The position numbers and the translations under genes are program-made. This document shows positions 8,229 through 14,696 of a DNA stretch of 17,048 nucleotides, piece by piece. How positions within the stretch are numbered: the first letter of the stretch is position 1; each line of letters starts with the position of its first letter. The DNA comes from Bacteroidales bacterium (GTDB taxonomy: Bacteria > Bacteroidota > Bacteroidia > Bacteroidales > P3). The notes under the pieces were generated by a model. The model searched no databases. It was not told where the DNA came from and saw only the letters and a list, made by a program, of their open reading frames with translations. Location of the stretch: positions 1 through 17,048 of the forward strand of contig SFPR01000037.1 in NCBI GenBank assembly GCA_004551865.1, in the 5' to 3' direction.

Positions 8229-8270
8229 AACAAAATGCTTTGATACTTAAACAAAACATTTTGATACTCA
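8229..8270 (+). repeat. Two tandem copies of a 21-bp unit
   Basis: Bases 8229-8249 and 8250-8270 are direct repeats. Both share AACAAAA at the start and TTTGATACT near the end, with differences in the middle triplet and the penultimate base (about 17 of 21 identical). They lie just after the sigma factor stop codon. The function is unknown; they could be a binding site or a slippage duplication. Confidence 0.6.
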
Positions 8271-8282
8271 GACAATTCTACG

Positions 8283-8304
8283 AAATTCTTTGTAGAAAGA
8301 ATTT
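8283..8304. repeat. Small perfect inverted repeat, 9-bp arms
   Basis: AAATTCTTT is followed by a 4-base loop (GTAG) and then AAAGAATTT. The surrounding TTCTAC (8276-8281) and GTAGAA (8292-8297) give a second, overlapping pairing. It sits immediately before the large palindrome and shares the GTAGAAAGAA motif with it. Confidence 0.55.
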
Positions 8305-8309
8305 TTTCC

Positions 8310-8400
8310 AGACACCTCGTGTTTTTTTTCTTTCTACTTCTCCCCCCTATAGGGGGAGAAAATCTCGTAGAAAGAAAAAAAACACTCGAAAGAGGTGTCT
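8310..8400. repeat. 91-bp near-perfect palindrome
   Basis: Three nested matched arms were read by eye. AGACACCTC (8310-8318) pairs with GAGGTGTCT (8392-8400). The 17-base arm at 8321-8337 (G, eight T, C, TTT, CTAC) pairs perfectly with 8367-8383. The centre CTCCCCC...TATA...GGGGGAG occupies about 8340-8358. Small asymmetric loops separate the blocks. As RNA it would form one long hairpin, and as DNA it could extrude a cruciform. It may be a small mobile palindromic element (MITE or REP-like), or a structural terminator between the sigma factor and protease genes. It has no coding content. Confidence 0.8.
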
Positions 8401-8499
8401 CCCGCGAGCAGAAAAACAAGTTTTTTGCAAACAGAGTGTCGGCTATTTGTGATGTTTTTGTAATTTCGCAAGTTGATTTTTGCAAAAACATTATAGTAC

Positions 8500-11400
8500 A
8501 TGAAGAGAAAACTTGCATTTTTGATGCTTGCCATAGCTTGCTTTTACAGCACATTCGGACAAGTATTGGTAGGAAAAAGTCAGGACGAGAACTCGCAACC
8601 AAAAATCAAGGAGAGCTTGACCGATTTGGTTGTGTCTCAAACATTTTCGTTTGTCGAACTGCACAAAGTAACGATGAACGCACAACAGTTTTACACCATA
8701 GACATGGGAGATAGCTTCACAAGCGTCGAAAAGATTGGAGATGCTGCACTGCCTGTGTGTTCTTATTTTGTCGAAATACCTTTTTGTCAAGACATAGTAG
8801 TCGAAGAGAAGGTGTCGCAACTCAGAGAATTTGATTTGGAAAAAGGGGTAAAGATTGCACCGAAGCAGCTCAGCCAATCAAAACAAAACGAAGAAGTTGC
8901 CTTTTCGATGAACCCATCGTATTACAACAGAAACGGTTACGGACAATCTCGTAGAGTAAGCATCGAGGTATTGGGAGTGATGAATGGTGTGAGGCTTGCA
9001 AGAGTGAACGTTTTGCCTTTGAGATATGACCCTGCAAACGATCAGATCGAATTGGCTTCACAAATCGAATACAAGATTAGCTTTGTCAATCCCGATTACA
9101 ACAAAACAACACAATTCAGAACCAAAAACAACTGTGCCGCATCGGGCTTTTTTGCAACCAAAACACTCAATCCGAAAAATATTTCGGCAAGTGTGAACTC
9201 AACAAATGTCAATCGTCCATACAAGATGCTCATAGTATCAAACAGGACCTTTGAACAAGCATTGCAACCCTTTGTGCAGTGGAAGACCATGCAGGGATTT
9301 GAAGTAGAGTGCCTTTATACCGATGTCATAGGTACAACATCTTCTGCCATAAAGTCTTACCTCCAATCCGTATGGGACAATGCCACCGAAGACAATCCGG
9401 CTGCCGACTATCTTCTTTTGTGCGGAGACGTTGCACAAGTGCCGACTTTTTCGGGCAACTATGCAGGGACAGGCTCCTCTCACCCGACCGATTTGTACTA
9501 TGCCGAATATACGGGTGATATGTTGCCCGATGTGTTCTACGGACGTTTCTCTGCAAGCACCGAAGCTCAAATGCAGGCAATAGTTGCAAAGACGATTGCT
9601 TACGAGAAATACCAATTTGAAGACGACAGCTTCCTCAATCGCATACTCCTTGTTGCAGGAAAAGAGACTTCATCTCCTGCACCAACCTGCGTAAACGGAC
9701 AGATGAATTACGTCAAGCAATACTTTGATGGTTTAGATACCTCGATTTATTACAACCCTGCGTCGGGTAGCTACTCTTCTGCAATCAAACAAAAAATCAA
9801 TCAGGGACAAGGTTGGGTGAACTATTCGGCTCACTGCGACGAAGACGGCTGGTATTCGCCTTCATATTTGAGAAGTGATGTCAATACCTCGACCAATACG
9901 GGCAAGGCTGGCTTGTTTATCAACAACTGTTGTCTTTCGAGCAAGTATGACGAGACGACTTGCTTTGCCGAAAGCCTTATAAGGGCAGCCGACAAGGGAG
10001 CTGTTGCAGTAATAGGAGGAAGCAATTACACCTATTGGTACGAAGACTTCTATTGGTCGGTGGGAGCAAAAACCCCGACCGAACAGCCAAGTTATTCTTC
10101 ATCAGCTCTCGGAGCATACGATAGGTTCTTCCACACTCATTCAGAAAGTTTCAACAAATGGTACACCACTGCAGGACAAATGGTTCAGGCAGGCAATTTG
10201 GCTGTGGAAGCCTCTGCTTCAAGCCGAAAGAACTACTATTGGGAGGTTTACAATCTTATGGGAGACCCTTCTCTTGTTCCGTATGCAGGAGTGGGCAGAA
10301 CGTTTGAGGTCAATCTTCCTTCCGAGATAGCAATGTCAGATGAAGAACTTTCGCTTTCGGATTTGCCGCCTTACACATACGTAGGCTTGAGCAGCAACGG
10401 AACCCTCATTGCCGCTTCTCAGGCAGATGCTTCCGGAAATGTAAACATGGCTCTTTCGATAACGGAAGACATGACCGAGCTAACCATAGTTTTGACCAAC
10501 CAATTTTACAAACCGCTCATCGACACGATTGCTGTTGTGTCTGCGAACCAACCTTACTTGTCTTTTGGCAACGTAAGATTTGAGAACACGCTCACCGAAC
10601 AATTTGTAGAGAAGTTGCAGCCCGACCAAACCTACTATGTTCATTTCGATGTGAACAATGTGGGCAATGCAACCCTCCACAACACAAGAGTAAACATAGA
10701 GTGGAACGAGGCATTCGATGTGTTGAGCGAATACCATGTCAATTTGGGAGAAGTGGCTTGCGAACAAGTCCATCAGGCAGCAAGAGCCTTTGAAATCAGA
10801 ACCCATGCCGTTTTGGAAAATAACAGCCAAATAAACACCGTATTTGCAATCAGCTCCGACGAATACAGCACTACAAAGACCATAAGAACATTTGTGGAAG
10901 CACCGGATATGGATATTACTTCGGCAGAACTTATCCGCTCGCAAGAAGGAGATAAAATCAAGATAACTCTTGCCAACCTTGGAGCAATACCTTCCGAACA
11001 AGGTACTTTGAGCATTGAAAGCAGGTCGGCAAACATCTCTTTCGGACAAGATAATCAGAGACCGATTTCGGCGATTGCTCCCGACCAATCTGTGAGCGAG
11101 TACTTCGACTGCACAATGTCCGAAGGCGACAGCATAACATTTGCGGTAACTCACATCTTGGGGGCATATTCTCAAACCAAACTCATAACCATTGCAGGCT
11201 TTGACAATGTTTTTGACTTTGAAGATGCTCTTGTGCCACAGGTATTTGACAATACTTCGGGGTATCCTTGGATTGTCGATAACTCGACCGCACACCAAGG
11301 TACATATTCTTTGCGTTCGGCATCAATAAGCGATAATCAAACTTCGGTATTTACCATTTCGCTTTCCACCTCTTCGCAAGACACGGTATCTTTTTATACC

Positions 11401-11880
11401 AAGGTATCTTCGGAAAACAACTATGACTTCTTCAAGTTCTACATAGATGAAGAGGAAAAGGTGTCTCTTTCCGGAACAACTAACACTTCTTGGCAGTTTA
11501 AGCAGTTTGTAATCTCCGAGGGTAACCATGTTTTGAAGTTTGAATACAGCAAAGACTATTCTTCTTCAAATGGTTCGGATGCTGCATGGATTGATGACCT
11601 TCGTATTCCTGTGCAAACAACAATGCTGGGATTGGAGACAGCAAACCAAAACCCTCTCAGTCTTTATCCCAACCCTGCAAACACAAGCGTAGAAGTAAGG
11701 GGTACGGAAGCCGGTAGCACAGTATTTATCTTCTCTCTCACAGGAGAAAAATTATCGGAGTTCAAGGCCGAGGGTCAAAGCATGGTAATCAATACCGACT
11801 TTTTGCCTTCGGGAGTTTATGTTCTTTGCGTCCGCTCTCCAAAGGGCATTCAGACACAAAAACTAATCATTGCCCGATAG
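8500..11880 (+). CDS. Gingipain-like (Kgp-like) C25 cysteine protease, T9SS cargo
   Basis: This 1126-residue secreted protease is built like gingipain K without the long haemagglutinin array. Residues 1-20 are a signal peptide. A prodomain extends to about 235. The C25 catalytic domain runs from about 240 to 600, with D310 in L-L-L-C-G-D, the dyad His at H445 (N-Y-S-A-H), and the dyad Cys in N-N-C-C-L-S-S (probably C478, by alignment from memory with Kgp). It also has Y-W-Y-E-D516-F-Y-W-S, equivalent to the Kgp segment whose Asp binds the P1 lysine side chain, so Lys specificity is plausible. An Ig-like domain (about 600-680) and further beta-rich domains follow, then a cleaved-adhesin/MAM-like jelly-roll (about 903-1045, F-D-F-E-D ... 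W-I-D-D-L). The last ~75 residues are a T9SS type A sorting domain (L-Y-P-N-P-A ... L-P-S-G-V-Y). The residue after the dyad His is Cys rather than the gingipain Gly. Only 6 nt separate it from the next gene. Confidence 0.93.
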   Translation: MKRKLAFLMLAIACFYSTFGQVLVGKSQDENSQPKIKESLTDLVVSQTFSFVELHKVTMNAQQFYTIDMGDSFTSVEKIGDAALPVCSYFVEIPFCQDIVVEEKVSQLREFDLEKGVKIAPKQLSQSKQNEEVAFSMNPSYYNRNGYGQSRRVSIEVLGVMNGVRLARVNVLPLRYDPANDQIELASQIEYKISFVNPDYNKTTQFRTKNNCAASGFFATKTLNPKNISASVNSTNVNRPYKMLIVSNRTFEQALQPFVQWKTMQGFEVECLYTDVIGTTSSAIKSYLQSVWDNATEDNPAADYLLLCGDVAQVPTFSGNYAGTGSSHPTDLYYAEYTGDMLPDVFYGRFSASTEAQMQAIVAKTIAYEKYQFEDDSFLNRILLVAGKETSSPAPTCVNGQMNYVKQYFDGLDTSIYYNPASGSYSSAIKQKINQGQGWVNYSAHCDEDGWYSPSYLRSDVNTSTNTGKAGLFINNCCLSSKYDETTCFAESLIRAADKGAVAVIGGSNYTYWYEDFYWSVGAKTPTEQPSYSSSALGAYDRFFHTHSESFNKWYTTAGQMVQAGNLAVEASASSRKNYYWEVYNLMGDPSLVPYAGVGRTFEVNLPSEIAMSDEELSLSDLPPYTYVGLSSNGTLIAASQADASGNVNMALSITEDMTELTIVLTNQFYKPLIDTIAVVSANQPYLSFGNVRFENTLTEQFVEKLQPDQTYYVHFDVNNVGNATLHNTRVNIEWNEAFDVLSEYHVNLGEVACEQVHQAARAFEIRTHAVLENNSQINTVFAISSDEYSTTKTIRTFVEAPDMDITSAELIRSQEGDKIKITLANLGAIPSEQGTLSIESRSANISFGQDNQRPISAIAPDQSVSEYFDCTMSEGDSITFAVTHILGAYSQTKLITIAGFDNVFDFEDALVPQVFDNTSGYPWIVDNSTAHQGTYSLRSASISDNQTSVFTISLSTSSQDTVSFYTKVSSENNYDFFKFYIDEEEKVSLSGTTNTSWQFKQFVISEGNHVLKFEYSKDYSSSNGSDAAWIDDLRIPVQTTMLGLETANQNPLSLYPNPANTSVEVRGTEAGSTVFIFSLTGEKLSEFKAEGQSMVINTDFLPSGVYVLCVRSPKGIQTQKLIIAR

Positions 11881-11886
11881 TAACCG

Positions 11887-12759
11887 ATGTTGCAAAACGA
11901 TACGATTCGACAAAACGATTCTTTGTTTGTGCCGTTGTATTTGATGAAAGATACAACGGCATCTTCGGATACGTCTGACAACATGGGATTTACTCAGTAT
12001 GTCAGTAAGATACTCAATGATTCTTTCCCTTTTTTGAACTACTCGCCATCGCTCTTTACCGAAAAGACCTACGTTTTCAATCGCAATATGCAACCCAAAC
12101 CCCTTGTTGCAGAGCAGAAGAACACAGATTGGCTTTTCATTATTGTGCTTTTGTTGTTCTCCTGCATTGTAGTGGTGTTTCATTCCTTTCGGTATCGCGG
12201 CTTTGAGATATTGCGGAGTTGTTTCTCGCTCAAAGAATTTGAATTTTTCTCCAAATCTGTCAATGGAACAATCTTTCTGACCATACTTCCTTTTGTCTTT
12301 GTAATAGCCCTGATTGCTTGGAGCATAATAGATTACTTTAATCTTGCAATATATCTTCCGTTTGCTTTCACTACAGTGCAACTATTTGGAGCTTTGTTGC
12401 TTAGTGTCTTTGCATTTCTTGTTGCCCGAATGGGCTTGATTGCATTTTTCGGTTCACTTTTTCGTACAGGGGAGCTGACACGGCTCTACCTTCTCAACCA
12501 ATCAGTGTTTTTCTTTCTCGACTTTTTGTTGCTTTTCCCTATTACAACCTTTGCCTTGTTCACTCCTTCGTATATGCAATTATACTTCTTGGCAGCAGCT
12601 TGTGTAGTGCTTATATTGCTTATACTTGTGAGGCTTGTCAGAGGTATGTGTTTTGTATTTTACTTTTCAAAATTTCCCCGAGTCTATTTATTTTGCTACC
12701 TTTGCATCGTCGAATTGCTACCATTCTTTATTGTAGTAAAGTTGTTAATATCTAAGTAA
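11887..12759 (+). CDS. DUF4271 family membrane protein
   Basis: This is a 290-residue inner-membrane protein. The first ~80 residues are polar, followed by hydrophobic segments at about 82-99, 129-150, 155-180, 202-226, 230-250 and 265-287. The sequence style and its position directly before hemD match my recollection of the Bacteroidota DUF4271 family. No catalytic motif can be seen and the function is not established. The ATG follows the C25 protease stop by 6 nt, and hemD starts 11 nt after its own stop. All five genes from the protease to yidD may therefore be co-transcribed. The family name is moderately certain; the gene itself is certain. Confidence 0.8.
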   Translation: MLQNDTIRQNDSLFVPLYLMKDTTASSDTSDNMGFTQYVSKILNDSFPFLNYSPSLFTEKTYVFNRNMQPKPLVAEQKNTDWLFIIVLLLFSCIVVVFHSFRYRGFEILRSCFSLKEFEFFSKSVNGTIFLTILPFVFVIALIAWSIIDYFNLAIYLPFAFTTVQLFGALLLSVFAFLVARMGLIAFFGSLFRTGELTRLYLLNQSVFFFLDFLLLFPITTFALFTPSYMQLYFLAAACVVLILLILVRLVRGMCFVFYFSKFPRVYLFCYLCIVELLPFFIVVKLLISK

Positions 12760-12770
12760 ATCAATTATTT

Positions 12771-13673
12771 ATGGCAATACCAACAACAGTAAAAAACATT
12801 CTGATTTCACAACCTGCCCCCGAAGATTTGACCAAGTCTCAGTACAGAGTGCTGATTGACAAATACAAGGTGCAACTGACATTCTTCAAATTTTTCGATG
12901 TTGTCGGAGTAAGCACAAGAGAGTTCAGAGATTCGCGAATAGCATTGTTGGATTACACTGCAGTCATTATGACGAGCAAATTGGCGGTAGATAACTATTT
13001 CCGATTGGCAAAAGAGTTGCGAATAACCATTCCCGAAACAATGAAGTACTTTTGCATAGGAGAAACCATAGCAAACTACCTTCAAAACCACATACAATAT
13101 CGCAAACGTAAAATATTCTACGGAAAGGTTGCTTTCTCCGATTTGGTTGAGGTGATGGTAAAGCACAAAGACGAGAAGTTTCTTTTCCCTTGTGCCGAAG
13201 ATGCTTCTTCGGACTACTTCAAGATGTTGGAAAGCACAAAGCTGAACTTCACCAAAGCAGTCATGTATCGTTCTGTCATCAAAGATTTGTCAGCTTTGAA
13301 CATATCGGACTATGACATGGTTGCCATGTTCTCTCCCATAGGGGTCAAGGCGTTTGTACACAACTTTCCCGATGCCTCACACGAAAACATACTCATAGCA
13401 GCCTTTGGAGCGACCACTCAGGCGGCTCTCAAATCTGCAAAACTCAAATCATACATACCTGCACCAACGAAAGACTATCCGTCGATGGTTATGGCAATAG
13501 ACAAGTTCCTCTCTCTGGACGAGCAGCAGCGTCAAGATTGGATAAAAGAAATAGAGATACAAAGCAAAAAAAGACCACGCAAAGCAACCACCACAACCAA
13601 ATCGACAGCCAAGAAAACCACTGCAAAAGCCAAGACAGGTGCAGCAAAAAAGACAACAAAAAAAGCGGAATAG
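12771..13673 (+). CDS. hemD: Uroporphyrinogen-III synthase with a lysine-rich C-terminal tail
   Basis: HemD closes and rearranges hydroxymethylbilane to uroporphyrinogen III, the branch precursor of haem and the corrin ring of B12. Residues 1-260 show the two-lobed pattern of the Bacteroidota form: an N-terminal I-L-I-S-Q-P strand, the V-I-M-T-S-K-L-A-V segment near 65-73, Y-F-C-I-G-E-T around 93-99, M-V-A-M-F-S-P-I-G-V near 183-192 and A-A-F-G-A-T-T near 210-216. The family has few invariant residues, so activity cannot be judged from sequence. Residues 265-300 form an unusual tail of 36 residues, about 12 Lys, 10 Thr and 7 Ala, resembling histone H1-like tails. The following rnpA gene starts inside the tail-coding DNA. 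Typical relatives end near residue 250 to my knowledge. Confidence 0.88.
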   Translation: MAIPTTVKNILISQPAPEDLTKSQYRVLIDKYKVQLTFFKFFDVVGVSTREFRDSRIALLDYTAVIMTSKLAVDNYFRLAKELRITIPETMKYFCIGETIANYLQNHIQYRKRKIFYGKVAFSDLVEVMVKHKDEKFLFPCAEDASSDYFKMLESTKLNFTKAVMYRSVIKDLSALNISDYDMVAMFSPIGVKAFVHNFPDASHENILIAAFGATTQAALKSAKLKSYIPAPTKDYPSMVMAIDKFLSLDEQQRQDWIKEIEIQSKKRPRKATTTTKSTAKKTTAKAKTGAAKKTTKKAE

Positions 13674-14058
13674 TTTTCCGAAAAGCGAGCGGCTTACCTC
13701 ACGCAACGATGTTGAACGTCTCTTTTCCGAAGGAGGAAGATTTATGGCATATCCGTTCAGTGTGAGGTATCTGTTCGATGCTTGGGATTGCAAGGGTGAA
13801 GCAGTGTCGGTGCTTATCACCTCACCAAAGAAGTATCAGCGTCTTGCGGTGTGTCGCAACAGAGCCAAAAGACTTATCAGAGAAACTCTCCGCACCAACA
13901 AACAACAACTCCAAAGCCTGCTTGGAGAGAAGAACATAAGACTTCTTTTCAGCGTCAGCTTGGTGTCAAAACGCCTTCCGACCTATAGGCAGACCCAAAC
14001 GAAAATGACGGAAATACTATCAACTCTTATCTCCAAAGCAGAGAATGAAAATCATTAA
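13639..14058 (+). CDS. rnpA: Ribonuclease P protein component
   Basis: RnpA is the small basic protein that joins the catalytic RNA of RNase P to mature the 5' ends of tRNAs. The 139-residue product carries F-P-K-S-E-R-L near residue 13-19, as in Bacteroidota RnpA. The signature basic helix is R73-N-R in V-C-R-N-R-A-K-R-L-I-R-E, and a C-terminal half rich in basic residues follows. The start is a GTG at 13639-13641, inside the 3' end of hemD (35-nt overlap). An in-frame TAG lies further upstream, and the next Met (base 13744) would delete the conserved N-terminal strand, so GTG is preferred. The last 14 nt overlap yidD. The RNase P RNA gene is not in this window. Confidence 0.93.
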   Translation: MQQKRQQKKRNSFPKSERLTSRNDVERLFSEGGRFMAYPFSVRYLFDAWDCKGEAVSVLITSPKKYQRLAVCRNRAKRLIRETLRTNKQQLQSLLGEKNIRLLFSVSLVSKRLPTYRQTQTKMTEILSTLISKAENENH

Positions 14059-14275
14059 GCAATTTTTTTCGTGGCTGTTTATTCTGCTTATCAGGTTTTA
14101 TCAAACAGCCATTTCTCCACATACGCCGCCTGCTTGTCGGTTTACCCCGACTTGTTCGCAGTATGCCCTTGAGGCAATAAAGAAGTACGGACCATTCAAG
14201 GGTGGCTTTCTCGCTATCAAACGCATTCTTCGCTGCAATCCGTGGGGAGGTAGCGGCTATGACCCGGTTCCGTAA
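14045..14275 (+). CDS. yidD: Membrane protein insertion efficiency factor YidD
   Basis: YidD is a small membrane-associated protein that helps YidC insert proteins into the inner membrane. The 76-residue product matches the whole family. It has an N-terminal amphipathic/hydrophobic helix (about 5-20, I-R-F-Y-Q), S-P-H-T-P-P-A-C31-R-F-T-P-T-C37-S-Q-Y-A, G-P-F-K-G-G, and R-C64-N-P-W near the end, with G-Y-D-P-V-P at the C-terminus. The three conserved cysteines are present. The start ATG overlaps the rnpA stop region by 14 nt, the usual rnpA-yidD coupling. It is the last gene of the cluster. Confidence 0.96.
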   Translation: MKIIKQFFSWLFILLIRFYQTAISPHTPPACRFTPTCSQYALEAIKKYGPFKGGFLAIKRILRCNPWGGSGYDPVP

Positions 14276-14278
14276 CAG

Positions 14279-14337
14279 GCAAAACGCCTTTTCGTTCGAC
14301 ACAAACGGCGATTTGCAGAAAAAAGTCGGCGTTTTTT
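14279..14337 (+). terminator. Possible terminator hairpin after yidD
   Basis: GCAAAACGCC (14279-14288) can pair with GGCGATTTGC (14307-14316) with one mismatch. An alternative partner, GGCG followed by six T, lies at 14328-14337 and would give a hairpin ending in a U-run. This sits just after the yidD stop and before the next promoter, where a terminator is expected. The stem is imperfect, so the call is weak. Confidence 0.35.
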
Positions 14338-14365
14338 GGATAGTCGAAAATTATTTCTATCTTTG
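14335..14365 (+). promoter_or_regulatory. Bacteroidota promoter for the riboswitch-controlled gene
   Basis: TTTG at 14335-14338 and TATCTTTG at 14358-14365 are separated by exactly 19 bp. Both match the Bacteroidota housekeeping consensus TTTG-N19-TAnnTTTG perfectly. The expected transcript start near 14370-14373 falls exactly at the start of the riboswitch P1 stem. Confidence 0.75.
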
Positions 14366-14370
14366 CACTC

Positions 14371-14542
14371 GCAAAATTGACGGTTCTTTTTGGTAAGATT
14401 AAAAGGGAATCTTGTGAAAATCAAGAACTAAACCCGTAGCTGTAAGCACCAAAAGTTTGAGAACATTCTAAATGTGCCACTGTTTGAAAGAATGGGAAGG
14501 CAGTTCTCGAATGGTGTAAGTCAGAAGACCTGCCGTTTTTGC
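14371..14542 (+). ncRNA. Cobalamin (adenosylcobalamin-type) riboswitch
   Basis: The conserved blocks of the cobalamin aptamer appear in order: GGGAA at 14406-14410, GTGAAAATCAAGAACT at about 14414-14429, ACCCGTAGCTGTAAG at about 14432-14446, GCCACTG at 14476-14482, GGGAAGGC at 14494-14501, and the B12 box AGTCAGAAGACCTGCC ending near 14534. GCAAAA (14371) and CGG (14381) can pair with CCG and TTTTGC at 14533-14542 to close P1. The aptamer starts right at the predicted transcript start and is 154 nt before the ATG of the downstream surface protein gene. B12 binding is expected to lower expression. Downstream, a GC-rich segment around 14610-14628 followed by a T-run could be the expression platform, but its stem is imperfect. 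Control by masking the start region is equally possible. Confidence 0.92.
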
Positions 14543-14592
14543 TACAATTAAATCGTATCTTTCGGGAAATAGAGATGTGATTGATAAAGTTC

Positions 14593-14661
14593 ATGACGGT
14601 ATGTTTTGTCAAGCCGCCTCGGAGGGTTGCCTTTTTTATCATGTTGCTTTTTTTCGTCTGA
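14593..14661 (+). CDS. Possible 22-residue leader ORF between riboswitch and surface protein gene
   Basis: An ATG at 14593 opens a frame of 22 codons ending in TGA at 14659-14661. The peptide starts M-T-V-C-F-V-K-P-P-R-R and then becomes hydrophobic (A-F-F-I-M-L-L-F-F-V). It lies wholly within the 5' leader, across the GC-rich, T-tailed segment. It may be chance; no ribosome-binding site stands out. It is recorded because nothing else explains this stretch. Confidence 0.2.
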   Translation: MTVCFVKPPRRVAFFIMLLFFV

Positions 14662-14696
14662 TACATCATTGTTTAACAAAAAGACAAAACAAAAAG

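Noticed and set aside
8461..8482. Promoter boxes just before the C25 gene (TAATTTCG, GATTTTTG)
   Set aside because: Each is one mismatch from TAnnTTTG, but no TTTG lies at 19-21 bp spacing, so I do not list a promoter here.
7694..8602. 302-aa open frame on the minus strand
   Set aside because: It lies antisense to the clear sigma factor gene and runs through the palindrome. The product is Cys/Phe-rich with no domain, typical of a shadow frame.
10480..11298. 272-aa open frame on the minus strand
   Set aside because: It is wholly antisense to the C25 protease, which has strong motifs in its own frame. The composition is shadow-like.
11863..12381. 172-aa open frame on the minus strand
   Set aside because: It is antisense to the DUF4271 gene, whose hydrophobic pattern and spacing fit the plus strand.
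13538..13765. 75-aa plus-strand frame inside hemD/rnpA
   Set aside because: It is a third reading frame over the Lys-rich tail. The low-complexity A-rich DNA keeps all frames open.
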